Origin: Selaginella tamariscina
Taxonomy: Eukaryota > Streptophyta > Lycopodiopsida > Selaginellales > Selaginellaceae
Length of the DNA: 64,000 nucleotides
Reading direction: 5' to 3'
Assembly (NCBI GenBank): GCA_003024785.1
Contig: PUQB01000224.1
Location: 1-64,000 of the forward strand
Part shown: piece after piece, positions 1 through 10,940 of the stretch
Layout: each line of letters opens with the position of its first letter
How positions within the stretch are numbered: position 1 is the first letter of the stretch
The notes under the pieces: model-generated
The model's input: only the letters and a program-made list of their open reading frames with translations
The model's database searches: none
Told to the model about the DNA's origin: nothing
Translations under genes and position numbers: made by a program

Positions 1-222
1 TATCAGTAACTCCTTTAGTTATACATCTCGTTCTAATCTCTCTCCTCTGTCTGTGAGAGAGGACTGTGTGTGTGGGGATGTGTCTGTGTCTGTGTGCAAA
101 CGTATCCGGAAATATGTATGTGTATCATAAAAAGAACAGGATGTGCGATAGTGCCTACGTATAGACACATAACATATACATGTACGAAACATACAATATA
201 TATACATATATACTATACATAC
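1..222. other. Intron sequence of the COA6-like gene
   Basis: AT-rich and GT/CA-rich low-complexity DNA downstream of the exon 2 donor (GTATGT read on the - strand at 222-217). The last exon of the COA6-like gene, expected to carry its conserved C-terminal part, is not visible and probably lies left of the window. Open frames here come from microsatellite-like sequence. Confidence 0.5.
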
Positions 223-1125
223 CCAAGTTGACCTGCACATCTTCTCAAACTGAGCTCTGGCATACTTGCAGTCGGACGGATAGAGCAATCCGACTGTCCC
301 AATTTCTGTAGTCGGCCCCTTTCTCTATGCACTGAAAGAACGCATCCCGTGCCTACCCACAAAAGAGGATTATGATACCTCGTACTACGACTTCAAAACA
401 GGCAATGTGTGTGTGTTGCGCGCGCGCGTAATCTGTGCATATATAGAAACTCGCACATATACAAAGCTAGTTATATATAGTGACAAAAACGAACAAACCA
501 AATATACACAATATATATATCGTTTGACACACAACTGCAAGAGGTACAGTATGTTCATACATTATTATTGCATGTATGTGTGTGTGTGTACACATACACA
601 TACACACAGACAAAAAAAAAGAAAAACAGATATATTATTTGCCATACAAGTTGAGAGACATATGCGAATAGTATATCGATAGGTATAGCACATATTTTAA
701 GGGTGTTATTGACAGTAATAGAACTATTTTCTTTGTGAGTATATGGATAAAAAAGACATACATATACAGACGAAAAAAGAGACACATATACACTCTGCTT
801 CTTTAACAGTGAAGACATGACTTCGATGATGGACAAAGCAAACTACCCATGAAACATCTACTATACATCTCCACACACAAACACACACACACACATATTG
901 TTTGCCACACAACTACAAACTAGTTTTATGACAAAGCATCGTACACACACGCGCACAATGCAACTATATAAACAAGAGATTGTAAATTACGAAAATTAAA
1001 TTCGTCTGTGTGTGTATGCGCACAGACCTGAACCTCTAATTGATGGGAATGTGTACCTTATAGCAAGCCGCGCGTCCTGCCGCGAGAACCTTAGTGTCGA
1101 CATCGCCGACCCCGGTGCTTCCCAT
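223..1125 (-). CDS. COA6-like cytochrome c oxidase assembly factor, 5' part, frame broken
   Basis: Exon 1 is 1125-1057: ATG at 1125 starts MGSTGVGDVDTKVLAAGR and the exon ends CYK in phase 0 before a GTACAC donor. Exon 2 is 352-223, after a TAG acceptor, and opens ARDAFFQCIEKG. Read together, exons 1 and 2 give CX9C (C-YKARDAFFQ-C). The second half of exon 2 reads VGLLYPSDCKYARAQFEKMC, a CX10C motif, in the next frame. This twin CX9C/CX10C layout is typical of COA6, an intermembrane-space factor helping copper delivery to COX2. The frame change falls at a four-base run (CCCC at 316-319 on +). It may be a true lesion or a consensus error. The remaining 3' exon is outside the window. The identification rests on motif memory of the plant family. 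Confidence 0.78.
353..1056 (-). other. Intron 1 of the COA6-like gene, microsatellite-rich
   Basis: About 700 bp between exons 1 and 2, rich in (CA)n/(GT)n, for example near 570-615 and 870-895, and in short A runs. The open frames in this stretch have compositions typical of microsatellites (strings of CV, HT, YI) and I do not accept them as genes. Confidence 0.6.
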
Positions 1126-2352
1126 AACTAATGCTCTTACCCCATAACACAAGAACATCCATCGAACAAAATAACCCTAAACACTCCCCATTCATTAAAA
1201 TATCCCCAGAATATCCCTTAGTATTTCAATGAATATGCTTACTGAAGTTTGATTATTTAATAACAGTTTATTAATTAATGGATTCTTAACCTCTTAAATT
1301 AAATCTTTAACTCAATTGTTATATTTAACATTGTGAGTTTAAATTGGACCTTTAAATTCAGTACCACGGTTGAATGTTTGTTGATGGGGCATGAATACCA
1401 CATTAATATACCCATAAAATAAATTTATTTCTTATTCTTAACTTAATAAATTTATTTTTAAATTAAATTTTTAATTTAATTATTATCTTTAATTTAGTAA
1501 GTTTTCTTTAAGTTGAATCTTTAAGTTAATTGTTATCATTAATTTAGTAACTTAAGTTATTTTATATGATTTTTTTCAAATTAACTTCTTTCAAGTTATT
1601 GTAATGATTTTATTTCTCTTTATGTATGTAATAATTAACTCTCTTTCTCTCTTTAATACTATAATACTTATACTTTAATATATTTAAAAAGTCTTATAAT
1701 TTAAATTAGTGTGTGTATATAATAACACATAAAATCTCTCTTTTAAGTTATTGAGTGTGTGATAAATTAATTATTTTTTTCTTTTTTAAGTTATTATGTG
1801 TATACAATAACATTCTTAACTCTCTTATTATGTATACTATTTTTCTCTCTCAAGTTATTATTACATTAGAACCCTAAATAAGGGGTTTAAGATTTAAAGT
1901 GGTAATAATAAATTAATTATTTTTTTCTTTTTAAGTTATTATGTGTATACAATAACATTCTTAACTCTCTTAAATTATTATGTATACTATTTTTCTCTCT
2001 CAAGTTATTATTACATTAGAACCCTAAATAAGGGGTTTAAGATTTAAAGTGGTAATAATAAATTAATTATTTTTTCTTTTTTAAATTATTTGTGTATACA
2101 ATAACATTCTTAACTCTCTTAAATTATTATGTATACTATTTTTCTCTCTCAAGTTATTATTACATTAGAACCCTAAATAAGGGGTTTAAGATTTAAAGTG
2201 GTAATAATAAAAAGAGTCTTATAACTTAAAAGTTAATTATATGTGATAATACATAAAATCTTCTTTTAAATTGTATGATAATTTAATTCTTTCTTTCTCT
2301 ATGTGATAATATATGAAATCTCTGTCTCTCTTATTATATCAATTACTATGCG
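1126..2352. repeat. AT-rich satellite-like block
   Basis: Very AT-rich DNA built from variants of a phrase like AAGTTATTATGTGTATAC followed by AATAACA and CTCTC. No coding signal. The same phrase resumes after the solo LTR at 3639, so this was one block before that insertion. It contains the clear three-copy array at 1764-2210. Confidence 0.6.
1764..2210. repeat. Tandem repeat, three copies of about 146-150 bp
   Basis: Copies begin at about 1764, 1910 and 2060 with AAATTAATTATTTTTT. Each contains ACATTAGAACCCTAAATAAG followed by GGGTTTAAGATTTAAAG and ends GGTAATAATA. Copies differ mainly by small indels in T runs and by loss of a short AAA-containing segment in the first. Period is 146 then 150 bp. 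Confidence 0.85.
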
Positions 2353-3638
2353 TGTTAAAGTTTTAATTCGAAAGGTCAACATGTGATAACATGTGACTAT
2401 TAAGTAATTATTCAGCATTAACACTTCGTGGGAACAACGCTAAATCTTTTAAGACGACCCCAAGAGTTTGATTCTAATGCTTAAATATGTATTAAACCTA
2501 TTGTTCTTTAAAATTATTATTCTTTGAACCTTAAAGGATAATCTAAGTACATTTTCATGTCCTATGAAGAGATATGCCTTACACATATCCCTATAACATA
2601 GTTAAGGCATCATGAATGACCCTCACCCTTATCCAAGAGTATAACCCCTTTAGTACGACAAGGGGACCCTAACCCATAATTAACCCTTAAGAATTTGAGT
2701 ATACTTTAGTCATAGGGTTGGTACTTACCTAATGTGAGCACAAACATCATGTGCCTTCTTACTAGAGTATTCAACCTCTCAGTGTTAAGTCCACCCCAAA
2801 GTGTTTTGAGTTTTATACTGTGTGTCATTTAATTTAGTGTCACATCTCCATATATCTTGCCATAACCTTTAAATTCAAGAATTCCATTTAGTGTCACAAA
2901 CATGACTTACAATTACCAACTCTAAATCCATATGAACCCTTAGGAATTTGGTCTTAAGCCACAATTAAACAAAGACCCGGATGTGCCTTACTTAAATGTA
3001 AGTGCTACTCCTAGTTTGATGTGGAAAAGAAGACTAAAAACATACCTTAACTTTTAACTCTTAAAACATACACTTTAACAAAACCTTTTAATCATGAATT
3101 TACCAATGTTAAGGATAAGCTACCCAAAGGTGAAACATACCTTTATTGCTTGGAACTTAGGACATCACAATAAAGGGCTATGTCTTAACAATACAAATTA
3201 GAACTTGCACTGATAAAAAATAATAATTTCAGTTATGAACTTCAAATTTTTTATTACATATCCTCCTTAATTATATGACAAAGGCTTTTCCTTCTTGTTT
3301 TCTTGTTTTATAAAATGATCATTCCTAACAAGAATATACTTTATGAGTTTAACCTTAATAATCATTCAACCCTAAATCCTAAATCTAGGATTAGGTCAAT
3401 CTTAATTATGTTGGAATTAATTATGAAACCTAACAGGGACAAAAAACTAAGGAGAGTTTTTTAAATAAAAAGTGTTAACTTCGTTTAAAGTTTCTTATAA
3501 GTACCTAATAACACTTAACCATACCATCATTAAATACTCGAATGCATTAAGCAAGCTTATTTCCTTAATACCTAAAGTTATCAATATAATAATAATCAAC
3601 ATTTAAAATAAAGAAGATTCATAATAAAAATTATTACA
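2353..3638 (+). mobile_element. Solo LTR of the hairpin-ended family, copy 1 (degenerate)
   Basis: Starts TGTTAAAGTTTTAATTCG and ends with a decayed hairpin, CATAATAAAAATTATT then ACA. Flanking 5-mers are ATGCG (2348-2352) and ATGTG (3639-3643), a four-of-five target duplication. Internal landmarks shared with the other copies include AACCCCTTTAGTACGACAAGG-like sequence near 2645 and a cluster of GTGTCA motifs near 2820-2900. It is more AT-rich and shorter (1,286 bp) than the other copies, so probably an old insertion. Confidence 0.75.
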
Positions 3639-4350
3639 ATGTGTATGTGATAACTTTTTTCTTAATTTTTTTATTATTTATGTATAATTTCTTTATCTTT
3701 TTAGTTTAGAATAATATCAAATGGGGATTTAAGATATAGGGCAATAAAGAGTCCTACGATTTAAAGCTAGTGTGTGTACGTGATAATATATTAAATTTCA
3801 CTTTAAATTATAATGGTGTACGATAACTTAACTCTTTATTTATCTTTTAAGTTATTTGTGTACGCGATAACATATAAAATCTTTATACTCTCATTGTGTC
3901 AAGTTATTATGTATATGTGATAGCTTTTCTTTTAATTTTTTCAAATTATTATGTATGTTTTTTTTGTCAAGTTATTATTATGTCATGCTCTAAAAAAGTT
4001 TATCATAAAGAGAATTTAAAGAACTCTAAAGATAAAGTTAAAGTGAGAAAGAGTCCTACAACTTATACATAATATGTAATCTCTCTATAAGTTATTATGT
4101 GTGTGTAACTTAACTCTTCTTTCTTTTGAAGTTATTGTGTGTATGTGATAACTTTTTTTAAATTACTTTACATGATTTCTTTATCTCTCAAGTTATTGTT
4201 GCGTCCAAACTCTTAAACAGTTTAAAAATCGTCCGACAAGGGTTTAAGATTTAGTAAAATTTAGGATGGTTGTTGACGACGCAATTTAGGATGGGTGATT
4301 TAGAATGCTAGTCAAATAAGATTTAAGACGGTAGTTGATGAGGCATTCAC
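3639..4350. repeat. AT-rich satellite-like block, continued
   Basis: Diverged copies of the phrase seen at 1440-2350, such as GTGTGTGTACGTGATAA and TTAAGTTATTATGTGT variants. No gene seen. Toward 4250-4340 short local repeats of a TTTAGGATGGT type occur. Confidence 0.5.
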
Positions 4351-4886
4351 CAGAGAGACACAAGGACACACACTATTAAAATATAAAGAATATTCTCAGC
4401 ATGTGTTTACAAACGTCTGAATGTTTCTTGCTTGTTAAACCAGCTATTCCAACCCTGAACTGGTTTATTCTCAATGAAGATTATCATTTTAAATTTAATT
4501 TTTCATTGATTCAGTTTAACAATAAACAATTCATATTTAATAAAAATCAGAGGTTGTAAGGTACATTTTAATAATAGGATTTTATATATATATTCTCTCA
4601 CGTTCTCTCTCTATAAATGGTCAACATTGGTGATTAATCAACCTGATGGATTCAAAAACCAATAAGTTCCTCACAAGTGTCCTGGAATGTATGCATTATA
4701 TATAAGTTTGTTACTTGTATTTGAAACGCTGATCATGTGCATTCATATTTAACGTGCAGGCACATGTGACAGGGTACATTTTAATTTTCCTATATTTTTT
4801 TAAGTATATTCCCTCGTTTTAGTGCTTCACACCGTCATCTCCGTCGCCTGTCTAAGCAAGGAACTTAAACACTTTTGTGTTCTCAG
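4351..4886. other. Upstream region of the SNARE-tail gene
   Basis: AT-rich, no coding exon recognised. A TATA-like TCTATAAATGG lies near 4611. GGTACATTTTAAT occurs at both about 4560 and 4772, a short direct repeat. WD40 exons expected upstream of a full tomosyn gene are not seen here or further left. Confidence 0.4.
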
Positions 4887-5504
4887 ATTTCTTCTCGTTC
4901 ATCTCCAATGTTGAAGAAGCTCTCCAAAAAGATCAAAGGTGTGCGTGTGCGTGTATGCTGTAATTATTCTATATATATTACATATGTATATATGTATACA
5001 CAGGAAAGAAGAGGATCCAAGACAGTAGTTGAAGAGCCTGTTATTACGCCAGCAGTGCGAACACCTGATGCAATCAAAAGAGAATATGGATATGTCATTG
5101 AAACAGTAAGTTTCTCCCTTTACCCTTTCTTGGGAATTATTCCTCTTATTTACAGGAATCTAGTGCAGCACATCAAGCCAGGGATGCTCTAGTTGAGCGT
5201 GGACAGAGACTTGAGGTATCCAGAAACATTTTATAAATCACAATTTCAACTAATACATCAGTTTTACAATAAAATATACTTAATAGTTATATCTAAATAT
5301 ACTAAAGCGGAACACCAATTTCAACTAATACATCATTTTTGCAATAAAATATACTTAATTAGTTATATAAATACTAAAGCGAAATACCAGGCTACAAACA
5401 GGAGAACTGAGGATCTGGAAAGAAGTGCACAGGCCTTCGTTTCTGCAGCCAAAGAGCTAGAAAAGAAACTGGATTCGAAGAAGTGGTGGCAAGTCTGGTC
5501 TTAA
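4887..5504 (+). CDS. Tomosyn-like R-SNARE tail (C-terminal part only)
   Basis: Four exons join in phase 0: 4887 (or ATG 4908)-4940, 5004-5105, 5156-5215 and 5391-5504. They encode a basic start (MLKKLSKKIKG), a linker, then a SNARE motif including REYGYVIE, AHQARDALVERGQRLE and NRRTEDLERSAQAF, ending KKWWQVWS and stop. The arginine in NRRTEDL sits where R-SNAREs have the zero-layer arginine, and the WW end matches tomosyn/synaptobrevin-type tails. Plant tomosyn (syntaxin-binding protein 5-like) is normally a protein of about 1,000 residues with N-terminal WD40 repeats, and none are present upstream. Either this is a truncated remnant or a short stand-alone SNARE. The 4887 boundary follows a good TTCTCAG acceptor, favouring a 3' fragment of a once longer gene. 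Confidence 0.72.
5243..5390 (+). repeat. Tandem duplication within the last SNARE-tail intron
   Basis: A segment beginning TTTCAACTAATACATCA and ending near ACTAAAGCG is present twice, at about 5243-5310 and 5319-5385. The second copy runs into the splice acceptor (AATACCAG at 5383-5390) used by the last exon. It looks like a local duplication confined to the intron. Confidence 0.7.
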
Positions 5505-6020
5505 GATGGATTTGTTTTATTAAAACTTAATTAATAACTTTCACGCTATACACATATTCAGATATTTCTAGTTAAAGTCAATCTTAGAATATCCACAAAA
5601 GATACCAAGAATATGAAGGATATTCTTACTTAAGAGATGAATCTATGCTTTGACCTCGGCTGCATGTACAATAAAGCACATTATATTAATATTTAAAAGT
5701 ATATCTCCTGCAGCATATTCCATTGCCGTCGCGAACAGTACTCCAAGTCAGCGGTGAAAACAAACCGGTAAAACCTCTTTTGTTTCTCTACACTTGGAAC
5801 TCCCACCGAAGAGCTTGTAAATTCATACGTCAAGTATCGACATATTATATGTCCTACTTGATAGAGACATATTATATATACACTTGCAACTCCTCAGACA
5901 ATGGAAGAATATATATACACTTGTATCTCCTCAGACACTGAAAGAAATCGATTTGTTGGTGTTCTTCTACACGTACTTCTTGTGTGAGGTATAGAGTAGC
6001 TAGAGATATCTCAAGTTAGC
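5505..6020. promoter_or_regulatory. Region between the SNARE tail and the GRAS gene
   Basis: AT-rich upstream region of the GRAS gene. Contains a 37-bp-period duplication at about 5874-5940 (TATACACTTG, then CTCCTCAGACA, seen twice). No coding evidence; the small open frame at 5723-5941 has no recognisable protein features. Confidence 0.4.
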
Positions 6021-7587
6021 ATGGATCTCGACTTTGATTATGGTCGCTGCTATGGTGCTTCTCAAGTGAATGACCTGTTCATAGAATGCAGTACACCATG
6101 GATAACATCTTCCTCCTCTAGCTCCTCTTTCGAGAGCGAAGAACTATTCGGTTCTGAAACTCTCCAATCCTCTGCTTCTTATGAAGACCTCAATCTCATG
6201 ATAGAATCCATGCTCCATGAGTTAACCCCACTGGATCCAACTGTTTGCGATGAAGCATTTGTATCGATTATGCCCCAGTATTCTCCCTCCTCTGTAGCAA
6301 CTCCATGTTCGACCCCACCGTCTCAAAGTTCATTCGAGTTGAACACTGGAGCATCTGTACAGAGTCCACCACTGAAAGCATTTGTATCTGAGGGCTATGC
6401 ACCTACCTATCCAGCAGAGTTCAATAATGTCCGACTTGTTCATTTGTTGCTGGAGGGGCTGAAGCCATTGGGAGAGGGACAAGGACCTGGCAAATGTCAT
6501 TCTGGAGCGTGTACAGCAGCTCTCCTCCGCCTCTGGAACCACCATGCAAAGGATTGCGGCCTACTTTGCAGAAGCTCTACAATGTAAGCTGTCACAAGGC
6601 GTCAAGCTCGTAGACAAGCCTGCTGTGTATCAAGAGTTCGACACTCTGAGGGCCCTCCAGGTTCTTCACGAGCTCTGTCCTTATGCAAAATTCGGGCATT
6701 TTACTGCCAACCAGTGCATCCTCGAGGCAGTCGACATGGAGCAGAGAATCCACATCGTAGACTACGACGTTGGGGACGGAGTACAGTGGTCGTCACTCAT
6801 ACAAGCACTCAGCATGAGAGAGAGTGAGCCTCCTCGCTTGAGAATCACGGCGCTGTACAGACCAGGCACCAGAGGATCCCTGTCCACAGTACAGGAGACC
6901 GGCAAAATGCTGTCCGAATATGCCCAACAGCACAAAATCCCATTCTCCTTTCACCAAGTGAAGCTCGAGAACGAGCAATCTCCCAGAATTAAGCTCTTCA
7001 AAGATGAATCTCTCATAGTCAACTGTATGTTGCATCTTCCACATTCATCACATGGAACACAACAAGAAGCTCGCAGTTTTCTTCAGACAATGCATAGGTT
7101 TCGGCCAAAACTGGTAACCATTGTCGAAGAGCAACTTAGCTACGAGTCAACCACGTTTGTAAGGCACTTTCAGGAAGCTCTATACCACTACTCATCCTTC
7201 TTTGACTCGCTTGAAGAGACACTCGAGCTCGAGAGTTCAATGGTATCGTTGGTTGAGCGGGTTTTTCTCGGCCCCAGGATAAAATCAGTTGTTACTTCTC
7301 AAGTTAGTCAAGCTTTACTCAACAATGAAGAAGTCGTGAACAACATAGAATATGTACCTGACGAGAATGTGGGGAACAGATGGTCGAGTGTTGCTAGAGA
7401 TGTCGGGTTCGATCTAGTCCCTTTCAGCTCCTACAACATGTGCCAGGCGAGGTTCCTTCTTGGCCTGTTCAAAGATGGGTTTCAAATCCGGCATGGAAGA
7501 GATAAGTTACTACTCTGCTGGAAATCCAGACCATTAGTTGCAGCTTCTGCATGGACAGTGGAAGAAATTCCCTGTTGTAACATATAA
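6021..7587 (+). CDS. NSP2/SCL26-like GRAS transcriptional regulator, intronless, frame broken
   Basis: ATG at 6021 opens a serine-rich, acidic N-terminus (MDLDFDYGRCYGASQ), followed by the GRAS domain. Leucine heptad I begins VRLVHLLLEG. The VHIID-like motif is IHIVDYDVGDGVQWSSLIQA, whose DYD-x-x-x-GVQW form is typical of NSP2. The PFYRE and SAW regions follow, ending FSSYNMCQARFLLGLF, then LLCWKSRPLVAASAWTVEE near the C-terminus. NSP2-type GRAS proteins act in the nucleus with NSP1 in strigolactone biosynthesis control and symbiotic signalling. The first 150 codons and the rest lie in different frames. The switch is between 6454 and 6480, at GGGG and GGG runs inside leucine heptad I. The rest (to TAA 7587) is open for over 340 codons, so a consensus error is as likely as inactivation. 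Confidence 0.85.
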
Positions 7588-7634
7588 TAACAAGAAAACA
7601 GATAAATTTTCACCATCTTGGGTGTGTGTGCGTG

Positions 7635-7689
<55 letters not shown>

Positions 7690-7942
7690 AGGAGAGAGAG
7701 AGAGTTTTTACCATTTTGATGTGCGTGTGTGTGTGTAGAGAGGAGACCAACAAAGTACCTTTAGTTGAACTTTCTTGTCAAAGCATCGACATGTTTTTGT
7801 TCGTTTGGTATATAACAATATCTGCCTTGTCTCATGGAATCTATACATTCTTTAAACATAAGAACAATGTATTCTCAAGTACGTAGCTTGTATTCGCGAT
7901 TTATCTCATACATAACAATACAAAATAATATACTCGTCCCTG
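7588..7942. repeat. 3' flank with compound microsatellite
   Basis: A (GT)n run at about 7638-7677 passes directly into (GA)n to about 7704, with a second short GT run near 7725-7737. The remainder to 7942 is AT-rich intergenic DNA with no feature I can name. Confidence 0.8.
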
Positions 7943-8101
7943 TTGATAACCGACTCACGTACCTTACTTGAATTGCTCGGACTCCGGCCTCAAACTCGGT
8001 CCCTGATCCGAAATGTGCTCAACAACCCTAAAAACAGGGATAGGGCTTATAATTTGTTCTTGGCGGAGCGGGAGTCCTTGAATCAGAGTCCGGGCACCGA
8101 A

Positions 8102-9888
8102 ATGGCGAGCGTCAGGTATGGATCGGTAGATTCAAATAAATACAGCTAGGAATTGCTCATTCCAGGAAACGTGCATCCGTGATTTTTGAGTTGTGTTTCG
8201 AGCCACGACTGTATCCTCCGCCGAAGAGGCAGAAAAGATTTACACATAATGATCTGCAGGGGAAGCGAGAAAATGAAGGATTTTCATCAGGGATTCGAGG
8301 AGAGTCTACATTGTGGGCCGAAAAATACCGCCCAAAAACGAGAAGCGACATAATTGGCAACCAAAATCTGGTATTTTATGCTTAAACTGATCTATGACAA
8401 TCATCTACTTACATACATTTGTACCTATGTATATATACATACACATATGTCTATAAATATAAACGTTGTATGTATAGATAGATACATATACATGTACAGT
8501 GAACAACATACACACACAGGCAAAGAAATTTGAGTATATAATGTTTTACAGGTTACACGTCTGTATACCTGGTTGCAAACATGGAAAACAAGCAAAATGT
8601 TGAAGACCACTGGAAATATAGATGTTAAAAGGGGGTTTTAATTAGTGGACCTTCGGGCGTGGGAAAAACTGCTGCTGCTCAGTCAGTATGGATCTTGAAT
8701 TCACGACAATTTCTAGTGTGTGTGATTGCTTGAGAGTGTGTGTGTGTGTGTGTGTTACACACAAACACTGATATATTAAATCATATGCAGATACACCCTA
8801 ATGTTGTGAAAGAGTGTCGCTTGCTGAACAAGCTCCAGAGTCTGACCATAGGAAGCTCTTGTATGGTGCTTCATAAGAACACTGTTATTATCGTAGACGA
8901 AATGGATGGTATGGAGGAAAAAACCATTCAGGCGCTTTATGACCTTTTGCAAAAGGGCAGCATTCCGGTCATCTTAATTTGCAACGACCGCTACCACAAA
9001 AGCTTATGTAAAATACTGGAGTTCACTATGGAGCTCAAGTTTCAGAAGCCCAAACGAACAGAGGTGCTTGCGTGCGTGCGCGCGTGTGAAATGCCATAAC
9101 TAATTAGGAAGTTGCTTTGCAGATATTAAAACTGCTTACTTGTATTCAAGAAAGCGAGAACATACATTTAGAGAAGGTATGCATACTGCTGTAAACTACA
9201 TTACACCTTATATTAATTACCACACACGCACAATATGTGTCTGCACGTCTATATACCACAACATATAATAACATATACACAGTTATCTATGTTAAACTTG
9301 GTAGTTGCAGGCAACTTTGGAAATGCTAATTGACAGTTCTCAGCGTGACGTTCGGCAAGTACTGAATCAGTTGCAGGTAAGAGTTTATTCTATCTCGTAC
9401 GTGCCTGACATGTACACATTTGCATACTATGTTTATTTTATCCAACCATTTTGTCTCTATGGTATGAGCTTTCAGTATCTTTCTGCTAAAGGGGGAGCTT
9501 ATGGATCACATGATGCACGCGATATCGTTTTGAATTCTTTCGCCACAGTTGACAGGTAACTCGAGCCATGTCTGTTTCAATTAGAAGGTGTGTATGTGCT
9601 GTCTTGAAGTATTATTTACATAAAGTGTGTGTCTTTGCATTGCACATTTGTGCCCACTGCGGCGTTTGATGTTTCTTGCATATGAGTTAAGCCTGCAGAT
9701 AAGCATATAATTATACGCATGTGTGTGTGTAGCTATGAATATGTATTTGCGTGTCAGTATTATTTATATCTAACTGTTGTGCAGTTTATGTGCTGAAGTG
9801 TGGACCAGAAGCTACTACTCTTTAGAAACTCGTACCAGTCTAGTCCTTCAAGACGTTGACTTCGTCTCCCTGCTTGTTCAAGTAAGAC

Positions 9889-9958
<70 letters not shown>

Positions 9959-10940
9959 TCTTCTCTCACATATTATTTATGCAATATGTTTAGGAAAATT
10001 ACGTCAACTACAAGCCTGCTAAGCAGCGGAATAATGCATTTATCATGGATGCCCTTTCCAAAGCCTCTGATTACTTGTGTGTTGGAGACCTTATACAGAC
10101 GAGAATGCATCAACAGCGAAGATGGGAGCTTACCGGCATATTCTCAACAATAATAGCTCTTACTTGGTAAAGGATTCTATGTTATGTATCCATGCTAATG
10201 TATATGACTGTATTATATATATACGTTTGTAGTAGTTCTTTCTGGATTGCTGGCTTACTAACAGTTCCGCAGTTCATCTATTTTACAAGGAACACGACAG
10301 TCGTTCAATAGTGTAAGTCAATCTTTATTATTATTACTTGTATTCTTTATGTAACACAATGAAGTGCAGACTGATAACAATCTTAGATTTCCTGTTTGGC
10401 TTATGAAGCACAAGAAGAACGCTGGATGTTGTGTTCCCATGCAAGACAGGTAACTTAAGATTGTAACATTTATATATACAGTTTATTCCGATCGAACACA
10501 CACACACAATAATATATCCGTGATCGGTGCGCATTTCTTACATTAAGATGTGCGTGCGTGTGCGTGTGCGTGTGTGTGTCTTTGTGTGTGCGTGCGCGCA
10601 AGCAGCGTAAGATAATTTATTCTACAGATTGGTGAAGGTTTCAGAAACTCAGAAGATTCCACGCTCCAAACATAATGTCGTGAGTGTGAAACAGACTTCA
10701 GACGAGCTTTTGGCCATATTGAAACAAGGCCGGTAGTTGATCGAGCTCTTCAATTGGAGGTATGTCTTTGTGCTATACATTATTATACTTTTCATATTAT
10801 ATCATTATATATAGAGTATAATATGTATATATGTATTTATATTAATACATATATAATCAATATTTCTGCAGGTGATACTCCACCAAGCAGGAAAAGCAAT
10901 AAAACCTATTTTACATATTGAAGGCAGGCACCATAACCAG
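8102..10940 (+). CDS. Divergent RFC1-like clamp-loader large subunit, BRCT not seen
   Basis: Exons: 8102-8115, 8166-8370, 8552-8685, 8791-9063, 9123-9176, 9311-9376, 9476-9555, 9785-9891, 9994-10166, 10273-10312, 10387-10449, with further exon-like blocks at 10628-10759 and 10872-10940. Diagnostic residues: LWAEKYRPKTRSDIIGNQ, Walker A GPSGVGKT, Walker B VIIVDEMDGM, sensor 1 ICNDRY, RDVRQVLNQLQ (sensor 2 area) and ENYVNYKP of the RFC1 collar domain. RFC1 loads PCNA in nuclear DNA replication. Oddities: no BRCT domain before the AAA+ module. The segment between Walker A and B is short and lacks the usual NASD motif. Exon 3 needs a frame change at GGGGG (8631-8635) to read Walker A. From 10387 on, no frame joins smoothly. 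The frame is open upstream to 7943 but without ATG. Could be a diverged paralogue or a decaying copy. Confidence 0.75.
9893..9956. repeat. Compound microsatellite (CA)n-(TA)n-(GA)n in an RFC1-like intron
   Basis: About 9893-9920 is (CA)n, then ATATAATATATA, then (GA)n to about 9956, all inside the intron that ends at the TTTAG acceptor at 9993. Likely length-polymorphic. Confidence 0.85.

Noticed and set aside
407-912. Open frames rich in C/V/T/H on both strands
   Set aside because: They arise from GT/CA microsatellites inside the COA6-like intron; no protein features.
5723-5941. 72-codon ORF upstream of the GRAS gene
   Set aside because: It spans a duplicated AT-rich leader segment and has no conserved features.
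7943-8101. N-terminal extension of the RFC1-like protein
   Set aside because: The frame is open but has no ATG and no recognised domain; the ATG at 8102 joins in phase to exon 2, so the extension is not called.
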